Position numbers and translations under genes: made by a program | Source of the DNA: Acetobacteraceae bacterium | Lineage (GTDB): Bacteria > Pseudomonadota > Alphaproteobacteria > Acetobacterales > Acetobacteraceae | Assembly: GCA_024280945.1 (NCBI GenBank) | Contig: JAMXLO010000050.1 | Span: 1 to 63,470 of the forward strand | Reading direction: 5' to 3' | DNA: 63,470 nt | Notes under the pieces: model-generated | Told to the model about the DNA's origin: nothing | Database searches by the model: none | What the model saw: only the letters and a program-made list of their open reading frames with translations | Shown: one piece after another, positions 43,261 to 52,004 of the stretch | Layout of the letters: each line of letters begins with the position of its first letter | Position numbering within the stretch: position 1 is the first letter of the stretch

Positions 43261-44638
43261 CTAACGGAAACAGCGCATCTGGATCGGGGGTATGCAGCAG
43301 GTGATACAGGTTGAAGCGGTAAGCCGGCCCAAGTGAAACCTCGGGTGGGGTGAACGGAAACGCCAGATTGCCAGCCGTTGACAACCGTCCGGCATACCCG
43401 TGATGCAGCAGATACTGTTTCAACGTTCGTACTACCTCGGCCGCCCGATCTGCTGTGGGCGCTATGCATTCGCCCATAATGAAGACCTCGCGCGGCAACG
43501 CTTCTCCGGCCAGTGCTGCCATGCGGACGCCATCCACGCCATAGACACGGAACCGCAGCGTATAGTCCTCCGGCGCATCCTCGCACACCAGGTCACGCAC
43601 CACGCTCGCCACTGCCGGCAGAATGTCGCGATGCTGAGCGATAAAGCGTGGATCGGCCGCTCCGGCCAGCAGCACGGCTCGCTCGCCGATCCGTCGTGCG
43701 CCCTCGATCTTCACACACGGATCGCTGGACGTATGCCATCGAGCCCCAGCGACGCTGCAGCGTCTGTCGTCCACGGCAGCGTACTCAGCAGCACTGAGGT
43801 CGAGCCGGCCTTCCGGTTCATATACAGTGTAGGGGTCCGCCTGTTCATAGAGGCTGTGCGCCGCGACCGATACCGGTGTTGCCCGACGCTGCTCCGCCAT
43901 GCTCTCCAGCACAAAGCCGTCATCGTCGAGCGTAGCCAGTATTGAATCGCGTCCACCGGGCAGGCAGCACAGCGACGCGCACTCGATGATCTTCGCCATG
44001 TGCACCGACAACCCCGTCGGGAAGTCCAACATTGTCGGCAAAGACGCAAAGATTGCCGTGTCGCAGGCACGACCGGCGATCAACACATCGATATCTTCGG
44101 CCAGCGCGCGACGGAACGGACCCATGCCCATTTGCCCGACGATGTGCGCCGCCTCCGTCACCTCCTCCTCGGTCAACACTGGCATGTCGTCGATGCCGGT
44201 TACCCGGCCGGCGCGCACGGCGGCGCGTAATCCGTCGCGTGACAGGTCGGCGCGCAGGACTCCCAGACGGAAGTGAAGTCCCTCGGCACGAGCGATCTCG
44301 CGGATGATCGCGAGTGTCGCGTCCAGATGTGGCCCCGCGCCAGCGGAACCAGCCGAGCCGATCACCAGCGGCACATCGATCGAACGCGCACCGAGCAAGA
44401 CCTTGCGCAGGTCACGCCGCGTCGCCGCCGGTGCCGTTGCCATCTCGCCTTTGCCGAGATAGGTGGGTCCGATGTCGATCGAACCCATGTCGCAGCCGAT
44501 CAGGTCCGGCTTGCGAGCCAAACCTGCATTGAATGCCGGAGTCGGAATGCCATAGCCGAGTTGTCCCGATGCACCAAGAAACCGCATCGGCCGCCGGTTG
44601 CGGCGCACCTCGTCGAGGATGCGTGTCGAGGCGCTCAT
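43244..44638 (-). CDS. AtuA-like (acyclic terpene utilisation, DUF1446) protein
   Basis: 464 aa. Typical AtuA/DUF1446 segments: FLGASGQLGYGIPTPAF, LIGCDMGSIDIGPTYLGKG, GSAGSAGAGPHLDATLAII, and VLIAGRACDTAIFASLP. In Pseudomonas, AtuA belongs to the citronellol/geranyl-CoA catabolic cluster, but its reaction is not established. Here it is coupled (ATGA) to a DUF4387 protein, a pairing often seen for this family, and lies in a four-gene minus-strand operon with hydrolases. Confidence 0.88.
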   Translation of the reverse strand: MSASTRILDEVRRNRRPMRFLGASGQLGYGIPTPAFNAGLARKPDLIGCDMGSIDIGPTYLGKGEMATAPAATRRDLRKVLLGARSIDVPLVIGSAGSAGAGPHLDATLAIIREIARAEGLHFRLGVLRADLSRDGLRAAVRAGRVTGIDDMPVLTEEEVTEAAHIVGQMGMGPFRRALAEDIDVLIAGRACDTAIFASLPTMLDFPTGLSVHMAKIIECASLCCLPGGRDSILATLDDDGFVLESMAEQRRATPVSVAAHSLYEQADPYTVYEPEGRLDLSAAEYAAVDDRRCSVAGARWHTSSDPCVKIEGARRIGERAVLLAGAADPRFIAQHRDILPAVASVVRDLVCEDAPEDYTLRFRVYGVDGVRMAALAGEALPREVFIMGECIAPTADRAAEVVRTLKQYLLHHGYAGRLSTAGNLAFPFTPPEVSLGPAYRFNLYHLLHTPDPDALFPLEVETL

Positions 44639-44937
44639 ATCTCTACCTCCAGCAAAGGTGCGTGCTGCTGCGCCCCGTAAACGTCGCGATCACCCGGGTC
44701 GCCTGCCATGATTGGCCGGGCCAGCACGATCTTGATCGCGCGTCCAGCAGGATAGGGAATTACCGTCACATCGTTGGCCGCCACCCGATAGCGCGCGCCG
44801 ATGTTTTCCCGGCTGAGCGACGGCGACTGCGCGACGCGTTGGTAATCGGCATCAGTAGCGAACATTAGATCCAGGGTCAGTCGGCGAGGGCCCGCATTCT
44901 TGCTGCGGATCACCTGGGCGATATCGGCAAGTTTCAT
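44635..44937 (-). CDS. DUF4387 protein, AtuA partner
   Basis: 100 aa from ATG 44937 (MKLADIAQVIRSKNAGPRRL). The segments LTLDLMFATDADYQRV and AIKIVLARPIMAGDPGDRDV identify the DUF4387 family, small proteins that commonly follow or fuse to AtuA-like proteins. It overlaps both neighbours by 4 bp, so the three genes are translated together and may form a complex. Confidence 0.88.
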   Translation of the reverse strand: MKLADIAQVIRSKNAGPRRLTLDLMFATDADYQRVAQSPSLSRENIGARYRVAANDVTVIPYPAGRAIKIVLARPIMAGDPGDRDVYGAQQHAPLLEVEI

Positions 44938-45791
44938 GAGAACCTCCGCCGCAAGAACGCAAGGATATCGTTGGCGCAGCGATCCGGCGCGATGTCGCAG
45001 ATGTTGTGCGGCAGCCCTTCGTAGGCGATCAACTCGCAATCAGGGATTTTCGACCGCATGATCTCGTAGTTCTGCGTGCTGCCCACCGTCTCCGCACCGG
45101 GCATCACCAACAGCGTCGGACACTTGATGCGCGGCAGGTCGTCCGCCCACCACAAGGTTGTCATCAGCCCGACGAAGCGGCCGATATACGCCGGGTCATT
45201 CTTGGCGGCCTCGTCGAGGAACCATTCGATATGGCCTTGGTCATGGCCCGGTGGAAAGCGATCCTCGATAGTTGCTGCGAGGAAGCTGCGCAGCCCCTCG
45301 CGCGCAACACGCGGCAGCCACGTATGCGCCTGGCTATTCTTCAACCCTGGTGTCGAGCCGAACAGCATAAGGCTCCGCACACGGTGCGGCGACGTCATGG
45401 CCAGGTTTTGCGCCACGTACCCCCCGGCGGAGTTGCCAACGATATGCACGGGGCCGCAGGCCAGATGATCCAGCAATTCGTGCACATCCTGCACGAGTCG
45501 ATTCATCGACAGCGGCGGCTCCGCCGGTGGCACCTGCGATTCGCCGTGCCCTCGCAGGTCCATGCGAACGACACGGTAGTGACGCGCCAGTGCCGGCACA
45601 GCCGCATACCACCGCCTGGATGAACCCATCGCCGCATGCAACAGCAGCAAGGTCTGCGGCGGCCGCCATGGGTCGGTGAAGTCATCGATTCGATACGCTA
45701 TGCGGCTACCGTCACTGGCTGCGAAGCCATCCATTTTCCCCTCCTCGTAATCCGCGAAAGCGGGGTCCAGTGCAGCCACTCCTCGGCTCAT
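44934..45791 (-). CDS. Alpha/beta hydrolase
   Basis: 285 aa from ATG 45791, which overlaps the amidohydrolase stop; an internal ATG at 45734 is a second option. Oxyanion region LLLLHAAMGSSRRWY, RMDLRGHGES, nucleophile elbow GNSAGGYVAQ, late LVMPGAETVGS with the acidic residue and GLPHNICDIAP with the histidine. It resembles 3-oxoadipate enol-lactonase-like hydrolases. A role in opening a lactone or ester in the AtuA pathway is an inference from the operon. Confidence 0.88.
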   Translation of the reverse strand: MSRGVAALDPAFADYEEGKMDGFAASDGSRIAYRIDDFTDPWRPPQTLLLLHAAMGSSRRWYAAVPALARHYRVVRMDLRGHGESQVPPAEPPLSMNRLVQDVHELLDHLACGPVHIVGNSAGGYVAQNLAMTSPHRVRSLMLFGSTPGLKNSQAHTWLPRVAREGLRSFLAATIEDRFPPGHDQGHIEWFLDEAAKNDPAYIGRFVGLMTTLWWADDLPRIKCPTLLVMPGAETVGSTQNYEIMRSKIPDCELIAYEGLPHNICDIAPDRCANDILAFLRRRFS

Positions 45792-47014
45792 GGCCTGTGC
45801 AATTCGGCCCGCGGCCGCGTGACCGTGCGCTGACCCCGCTTGAATGCCGCCAGCGGATGGCAGATCTCTGCCACCGCCTGCTCCGGCGTTGTTGCGTCTA
45901 GCACGACGATATCTGCGGGATTGCCCACTTTGATACCGTAGTCCTTCAGGTTCATCAGCCGTGCGGAACGCTCGGTCAGCATGGCAAAGCATTCGCGCAA
46001 TCGACCTGCGCCGCTAATCTGGCACACATTGGCCTGCAGATTCGCCATGCGCAGCAGCGAGGCATCACCGAACGGCGTGAACGGGTTCAGCACGTTGTTG
46101 GTAGACAGCGAGCAGTTCACACCGTGTTCCACCAACAGATTGACGTCTGCCACCCCGCGCCGAACGCCGAAATCCTGATCGCGTCCCATCATAAACAGTT
46201 CGGTAGCCGGCAGTACGGTCACCGCCACGCCGGCATCGGCGATGCGTCGTGCCAACGCGCGCAGCTGCGCCGGTGGCATGGTGGACAGCTTGCACATATG
46301 GCCGACGGCGACCCTGCCGCCGAGTTGGTATTTCTCCGTCAGCTCGCACACCAGGTGAATGTCCATCTGCTCCGGTGAATTGCCTGAATCCAGATGCATG
46401 TCGATGTCCACATCGAACTCGCGCGCCAGTTGGAAGATCCGATGGATCTGTCCGGCATGATCCGGATCGTAATTGGGAGCCGCACCGATGACGCGTGCCC
46501 CACGTTTCAGACCTTCGACCAGCAGAGCATCGGCGCGTGGATTGTTGGTCAGTCCCTCCTGCGGAAACACGCAGACCTCGATGTCGATGGCCCACCCAAA
46601 GTCATGGCGCAACTTCTCAATCGCTTCGAAGCTGCGCATCTCCACGCCGCCATCCAACTCCAGATGCGTTCGCATCCGCGTAGCGCCATGCCTGATGCAT
46701 TTCTCCAATGTGCGGCTGGCCCGCTGATAGACGTCCTCGATGGTGAATGTCTGCTTGACCGCAGCGACGCGCTGCATGGAATTGGCGTCGCGCCCTTGCT
46801 CGGGCGGGCAGCGGTCGATGATGTTGGACTTGTCCAGATGGATATGGGTCTCGACCAGACCGCCGCAGACGAGGCACCCGCCGGCGTCATGCTCCGGCGC
46901 ATCCGCCGACAACGCGCTTTCGATTGCCACGATACGCCCGCCGTCGATGCCAATATCCACTGCCGGGCCATCCGGCGCGTGCGACAGCCTGGCATTGCGA
47001 ACGATCAGGTCCAT
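45788..47014 (-). CDS. Amidohydrolase, cytosine deaminase-like
   Basis: 408 aa from ATG 47014 (MDLIVRNARLSHAPDGPAVD). Metal-dependent amidohydrolase features: VETHIHLDKSNI with the HxH pair, IDMHLDSGNSPEQMD, and VAVGHMCKLS. At the position of the usual catalytic aspartate in the cytosine-deaminase clade (TDNVRDPF-like), this protein has STNNVLNPFTPFG, i.e. Asn for Asp. Substrate therefore uncertain. It is the first gene of the operon with the hydrolase, DUF4387 and AtuA-like genes. Confidence 0.85.
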   Translation of the reverse strand: MDLIVRNARLSHAPDGPAVDIGIDGGRIVAIESALSADAPEHDAGGCLVCGGLVETHIHLDKSNIIDRCPPEQGRDANSMQRVAAVKQTFTIEDVYQRASRTLEKCIRHGATRMRTHLELDGGVEMRSFEAIEKLRHDFGWAIDIEVCVFPQEGLTNNPRADALLVEGLKRGARVIGAAPNYDPDHAGQIHRIFQLAREFDVDIDMHLDSGNSPEQMDIHLVCELTEKYQLGGRVAVGHMCKLSTMPPAQLRALARRIADAGVAVTVLPATELFMMGRDQDFGVRRGVADVNLLVEHGVNCSLSTNNVLNPFTPFGDASLLRMANLQANVCQISGAGRLRECFAMLTERSARLMNLKDYGIKVGNPADIVVLDATTPEQAVAEICHPLAAFKRGQRTVTRPRAELHRP

Positions 47015-47070
47015 GCCGATCCCCTCCCGTGTCGCGCGATGCTGGCGCGCCGGCAGAGGTGGCGCAATCC

Positions 47071-49560
47071 CTACATCTTGCGTGGTGCCACGTTCCAGAT
47101 CTCTTCGGCGTATTCGCGGATAGTGCGATCCGAGGAGAACCAGCCGACGTTGGCCGTATTCAGCACACTGGAATGCCACCACGCACGCCGATTGCGCCAA
47201 CGTGCAGCAACGTGCTGCTGCGCGGTCACGTAGGCATCGAAATCCGCCGTCACCAGGAAGTGGTCGTTGCCGGTCAGCTCGTCGATCAGCTCACGGTAGC
47301 GCTGGGGCTCCTCCGGGCTGAATACGCCATAGGCGATGGCATCGAGTACCTGCTGAAGGGCCGGCTGGGCAGCGATCGTCTCGCGCGCACCAGGGCCACG
47401 CCGCCGGCGCTCGGTCGCTTCCTCAGCGGTCAGCCCGAAAATGAAGATATTGCCTTCACCCACGCGTTGACGAATTTCGATGTTGGCGCCATCCAGCGTG
47501 CCGATGGTCAATGCGCCGTTCAGCGCCAGCTTCATGTTACCGGTCCCGGACGCTTCCATTCCCGCAGTCGAGATCTGCTCGGACAGATCCGCCGCGGGAA
47601 TGATCGCCTCGGCCAGGCTCACATTGTAGTCCGGGAGAAACACGACCTTCAGCATGCCACGCAGTGCCGGATCATTGTTGATCACCCGTGCCACGTCATT
47701 AATCAGCTTGATGATCAGCTTCGCCCGGTAGTAGCTCGCCGCCGCCTTGCCCGCGAATATACGCACTCGGGGCACCCAGTCGTCGGTCGGATGCGCCCGG
47801 ATTTCGTTGGACAGCGCGATGGTCTCCAGGATGTTCAGCAGCTGGCGTTTGTACTCATGGATGCGCTTGATCTGCACGTCGAACAGCGCATGCGGATCGA
47901 GGGTGATCTGCAGCCGCTCCTGCACCAGGTCAGCCAGCGCCTGCTTGTTGGCAAGCCGGATATCCGCCAACCGATCGTGCACGGATGTATCGTCGGCAAC
48001 CTTGGCGAAATCACCCAGCGAATCCGCGTCGTCCAGCAGCCGCTCGCCAACCACGTCGGTCAACAGCGCCGTGAGCTGTGGATTGGCGCCGAACAGCCAA
48101 CGACGCAGGGTAACGCCATTGGTTTTATTGACGATACGGTCGGGGTAAAGCTGGTGCAACTCGCGGAACACAGTCCGGCGCATCAGTTCCGTGTGCAGAT
48201 CGGACACACCGTTGACCTTATGCGAGCCCAGGAATGCCAGCGAGCTCATGCGCAACCACCTTCCCGCGTTGTCATCGATCAGCGACAAGTCCGCCAGTGG
48301 CGGGCCGTCGCTGCGCGGCAAGGCACAGACTGCATCAAGGTGGATTCGATTGATCTGATATACAATCTGCATGTGCCGCGGCAGCAGCCGCTCCAGCAGC
48401 GATACCGGCCAGCTCTCCAAAGCCTCGGGAAGCAGCGTGTGATTGGTATACGAGATCGTATTCCTGGTTATCTGCCACGCTTCGTCCCATGCAAGCTTGT
48501 GCTGATCGACAAGGATCCGCATCAACTCGGCCACGGCGATGGCGGGATGTGTATCGTTCAGCTGGATTGCCGCCATATCCGCTAGGGTATGAATATCGCC
48601 AGCGTGTTGGCGCATGTGCCGTTCGACGAGGTCCTGCAGCGAGGCGGAGGTGAAGAAATACTCCTGCCGGAGCCGCAACTCCTGGCCTGCCGGCGTGTCA
48701 TCGCTGGGATACAGTACCTGCGAGATCGCATTAGCTCTGTCGCGTGCCTCGAGGGCGCCGATATGGTCGCCGCGATTGAACGCATCAAGTCGCAGCGGGT
48801 CCGGCGCACGCGCCGCCCACAGTCTCAGCGTATTGGCGAAATTGCCCCGCCAACCCACGATCGGCGTGTCGTATGCCACCGCATCTACAGTTTCGGCCGG
48901 ATTCCAGGTATATTGCAGATCGCCGTTCTCTCCTGGCTGGGTCTCCACCGTGCCGCCGAAGCCGATCCGATGCGTTGCATCTGGACGCGTGACCTCCCAC
49001 GGATTGCCGTTGGTGAGCCAGTTCTCGGGATATTCGCGCTGCCATCCATCCTGAATGACCTGGCGGAACATGCCGTGCGCGTAGCGGATGCCATAGCCAT
49101 GAGCGGGGATACCCAACGTCGCCATGCTTTCCATAAAACATGCGGCAAGCCGCCCCAGACCGCCATTGCCCAGCGCGGCATCCTGCTCAACATTGCGCAG
49201 CCTGTCGTAATCTACTCCTAGCTCGGCCAGCGCTGTCCGCATCCGATCCACGAGCCCCAGGTTATTGAGCGAATCGTGCAACAGACGGCCGATCAGGAAC
49301 TCCAGCGACAGATAATAGACCCGCTTCCCCCTGCTCACGTAGTTGTATCGGGTCGACGCCATCCAGCGTTCCAGCACATGGTCCCGCACAGCCAGGGCGG
49401 TAGCCATGAACCAGTCCCAGTCGGTCGCAACGATCGGATCACGGCCGACATCGTAGGTCAGTTTCGCAACCACGCCTCGCCGGATCGCGGCAACGTCTTC
49501 GTCTTCCGCTGGAATCGGAATGCGCGACGCATCCGCGCTGGAAATCAGGGCAGAGCTCAT
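47071..49560 (-). CDS. glgP: Glycogen/alpha-glucan phosphorylase
   Basis: 829 aa, the normal length for bacterial GlgP/MalP. It has YYLSLEFLIGRLLHDSLNN, ALGNGGLGRLAACFMES, and the PLP site EASGTGNMKLALNG with the Schiff-base lysine, followed by IGTLDGANIEI. It releases glucose-1-phosphate from glucan chains. No glgA, glgB or glgC gene is nearby, so it is unlinked from a glycogen operon in this window. Confidence 0.96.
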   Translation of the reverse strand: MSSALISSADASRIPIPAEDEDVAAIRRGVVAKLTYDVGRDPIVATDWDWFMATALAVRDHVLERWMASTRYNYVSRGKRVYYLSLEFLIGRLLHDSLNNLGLVDRMRTALAELGVDYDRLRNVEQDAALGNGGLGRLAACFMESMATLGIPAHGYGIRYAHGMFRQVIQDGWQREYPENWLTNGNPWEVTRPDATHRIGFGGTVETQPGENGDLQYTWNPAETVDAVAYDTPIVGWRGNFANTLRLWAARAPDPLRLDAFNRGDHIGALEARDRANAISQVLYPSDDTPAGQELRLRQEYFFTSASLQDLVERHMRQHAGDIHTLADMAAIQLNDTHPAIAVAELMRILVDQHKLAWDEAWQITRNTISYTNHTLLPEALESWPVSLLERLLPRHMQIVYQINRIHLDAVCALPRSDGPPLADLSLIDDNAGRWLRMSSLAFLGSHKVNGVSDLHTELMRRTVFRELHQLYPDRIVNKTNGVTLRRWLFGANPQLTALLTDVVGERLLDDADSLGDFAKVADDTSVHDRLADIRLANKQALADLVQERLQITLDPHALFDVQIKRIHEYKRQLLNILETIALSNEIRAHPTDDWVPRVRIFAGKAAASYYRAKLIIKLINDVARVINNDPALRGMLKVVFLPDYNVSLAEAIIPAADLSEQISTAGMEASGTGNMKLALNGALTIGTLDGANIEIRQRVGEGNIFIFGLTAEEATERRRRGPGARETIAAQPALQQVLDAIAYGVFSPEEPQRYRELIDELTGNDHFLVTADFDAYVTAQQHVAARWRNRRAWWHSSVLNTANVGWFSSDRTIREYAEEIWNVAPRKM

Positions 49561-49607
49561 GGCAGGCGGTTGTGAGGCGATATGGGTAATAAACGGTTAA
49601 GTCTGGA

Positions 49608-50486
49608 TCAGGTCAGGAACGCCCGAACCTCCCGCAGAAATATGGCAAGCCTGTCATGGTGCACCCAGTGCCCGGCGCCGCTGACGCCGAGGACGCGGGC
49701 ATTTCGAAAATAGCCGGCACGGCCATCGTCCGCGGGGTTCTTCGCCCAGCTCTCCTCGCCGTAAACCAGCAGCGTCGGGCATGCGATCTGCGACCATAGC
49801 GAGGCAATCTCCTCGCGTGTCATGTCGTAAGGGGGCCAAACGCGGACGTAGTTGTCGAACTTCCAGCTATAGGTGCCGTCCTCGTTCTGGTTCACACCGT
49901 GCTGCGTCAGATGCCGTGCCTGCGCAGCCGACAAATGCGGGTTTTCCTCCTGCATCCGCCGTAGTGCGTCCTCGATGCTGGCGTAGCGCCGCGGCAGCCT
50001 ACCCGATAGCGACCGTTGTTCGTCGACCCACTCGCGCATGCGCTGCTCGATCGGACGGCGCGGTGGTGCGCTTGGTAGTCGTGGCGGCGGCCCAATGCCC
50101 TCGATCACCACGAGGCGGCGCACTGCTTCAGGATAGATGCCGGCATACCGCGCCGCGATGTTGCCGCCGAGAGAGTGAGCGACGATCGCCACCGGCGCCA
50201 GCTCCTGTTGGTGGATGAGCTGCGCGAGATCATAGATGTAGCTTGCCATCGTGTAGTGCCCGGACGCCGACCAGGCCGAATCCCCATGTCCGCGCAGGTC
50301 GGGCGCAATGATGTGGTAATCGTCACGCAGCGCCGCCGCGACCCAGTCCCAGTTGCGGCAGTGGTCGCGGCCGCCATGCAAGAGCACCAGCGGTGGCGCT
50401 GCTGGATTGCCCCAATCGACATAGTGCAGCCGCAACCGTTGCGAGAAATATACGCGCGATGTCGGGCCAGACGCGGGCAAATCCAT
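49608..50486 (-). CDS. Alpha/beta hydrolase
   Basis: 292 aa from ATG 50486 (MDLPASGPTSRVYFSQ). LVLLHGGRDHCRNWDWVAAA forms the oxyanion region, APDLRGHGDSAWS follows, the nucleophile elbow is AHSLGGNIAARY, and the histidine is in SGAGHWVHHDR. It belongs to the epoxide hydrolase/haloperoxidase-like branch. Divergent from the MFS gene, with 154 bp between starts. Confidence 0.88.
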   Translation of the reverse strand: MDLPASGPTSRVYFSQRLRLHYVDWGNPAAPPLVLLHGGRDHCRNWDWVAAALRDDYHIIAPDLRGHGDSAWSASGHYTMASYIYDLAQLIHQQELAPVAIVAHSLGGNIAARYAGIYPEAVRRLVVIEGIGPPPRLPSAPPRRPIEQRMREWVDEQRSLSGRLPRRYASIEDALRRMQEENPHLSAAQARHLTQHGVNQNEDGTYSWKFDNYVRVWPPYDMTREEIASLWSQIACPTLLVYGEESWAKNPADDGRAGYFRNARVLGVSGAGHWVHHDRLAIFLREVRAFLT

Positions 50487-50640
50487 TTGGCACCCAGCAA
50501 AGCAGACGGCTGTCCTCGCGACCAGCGGCGCGCCGTCAGCTCCCGGTCCGCATAGCTCAGCTGCGCCAGCGGCAGGCCGCAGAGGCTGGTGGAAGGCGCC
50601 GTGCACCGCCATACTGTCGCGTAGTAGAAAGGTATCGTGC

Positions 50641-51912
50641 ATGACGGCCGCCGTGGCAAGACTTTGCGTCGGACGTGTTCATTACGCCTGGATCGCGCTG
50701 ACCGTCGCCTTCACGATCACCCTTGGCGCGGTCGGCGTGCGTGCCGCCCCGGGCGTGATGATCGTGCCGTTGCAGCAGGCGTTCGGCTGGAGTGTTGGCA
50801 CGATCTCGGCGGCGATCTCGCTGAATATTCTGCTGCTGGGCATGACGCAGCCGTTCATTACCGGGTTGATGGAGACCTTCGGCCTCCGTCGCACCATCCT
50901 GCTCTGCCTCTTGCTGCTGCTGACTGGGACTGGGCTCTCCACCTTCATCACAGCGTCGTGGCAGTTATTCTTCACCTGGGGATTGCTGGTCGGCATCGGC
51001 GCCAGTGCCGGGGCGGTCGGCATGGCCGCGGCGGTGGCGAACCGCTGGTTCGTTGCACATCGCGGCCTCGCGATGGGGCTGCTGAGTTCCGGCAACGCGG
51101 CGGGGCAGCTGATCTTCCTGCCACTGCTCGGCCGGCTGTCGCAGGACTATGGCTGGCAGAGTGTCTCTATCGCCGTCACCGTGACCATCGCGGCGCTGAT
51201 CCCGCTGGCCATGCTGTTGCTTCCTGAAACACCCGCCGCCATCGGCCTCACGCCTCTCGGCGCGACGATCGAGGCCCCGCCGTCGGCGCGCAGTCGCAAT
51301 CCATTCGCTGTCGCGATCGATGGCCTGATCCGCGGCGTCCGCTCGATCGATTTCTGGCTACTGGCCACCAGCTTTGCGGTCTGCGGCTTCTCTACGAATG
51401 GCCTGATCGGTACGCACCTGATCGCGTTCTGCGTCGACCATGGCTATTCGCAGTTCGCCGGCGCAGGCATCCTGGCGTCGCTTGGTGTCTTCAGCCTGAT
51501 CGGTTCGACCATCGCGGGCTGGCTGACTGACCGCTATAATCCGCGCATTCTCCTCTTCTGGATCTTTGGGCTGCGCGGGCTGTCGCTCATGGTGCTGCCC
51601 TATACGAACTTCGACAGCGTCAGCCTGACGGTCTTCGCGGTGTTTTACGGGCTGGACTGGATCGCGGTGATGCCGCCGATCTTCGCGCTGGTGAACGAGG
51701 TGTTCGGCAGGAAGGCCGCACCGGTGATCATGTCATGGATCTTTGCCACGCATCAGGTTGGCGGTGCTCTGGCAGCGGTGGGGGCTGGCGTGGTCCGCAC
51801 CTGGACCGGCAGCTATCTGCTCGCGTTCCTTGCGAGCGGCCTGGCGTGCCTCATGGCCTCGATCCTGGTGCTGCGCATTACGCGGACGCGCCCTGCGGTA
51901 GCCACTGCCTAG
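50641..51912 (+). CDS. MFS transporter (monocarboxylate/oxalate-type)
   Basis: 423 aa, twelve predicted membrane helices. It starts after a short hydrophilic N-terminus; APGVMIVPLQQAFGWSVGTI in the first loop and LGLRRT-like basic residues after helix 2 (ETFGLRRTIL) fit the MFS fold, with GWLTDRYNPRILL as the second-half motif A. These carriers move organic acids. It may serve the adjacent hydrolase or LLM enzyme. Confidence 0.9.
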   Translation: MTAAVARLCVGRVHYAWIALTVAFTITLGAVGVRAAPGVMIVPLQQAFGWSVGTISAAISLNILLLGMTQPFITGLMETFGLRRTILLCLLLLLTGTGLSTFITASWQLFFTWGLLVGIGASAGAVGMAAAVANRWFVAHRGLAMGLLSSGNAAGQLIFLPLLGRLSQDYGWQSVSIAVTVTIAALIPLAMLLLPETPAAIGLTPLGATIEAPPSARSRNPFAVAIDGLIRGVRSIDFWLLATSFAVCGFSTNGLIGTHLIAFCVDHGYSQFAGAGILASLGVFSLIGSTIAGWLTDRYNPRILLFWIFGLRGLSLMVLPYTNFDSVSLTVFAVFYGLDWIAVMPPIFALVNEVFGRKAAPVIMSWIFATHQVGGALAAVGAGVVRTWTGSYLLAFLASGLACLMASILVLRITRTRPAVATA

Positions 51913-51931
51913 CTCACCACTGCCTAGCTCA
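51902..51931 (+). repeat. Perfect 15-bp tandem direct repeat at the MFS stop codon
   Basis: CCACTGCCTAGCTCA occurs twice back to back (51902-51916 and 51917-51931). The TAG of the first copy ends the MFS gene. A simple slippage duplication is the likely origin. Confidence 0.85.
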
Positions 51932-52004
51932 GGGCCAGAGGTGACATCGCTATAGCCTGCACCTAGGCTCATCGCCTGATGAGGCAACGGTGAGGCCATC
52001 CGCG

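Noticed and set aside
46924-48585. 553-codon plus-strand frame antisense to glycogen phosphorylase
   Set aside because: No recognisable domain, and the glycogen phosphorylase on the other strand is unambiguous.
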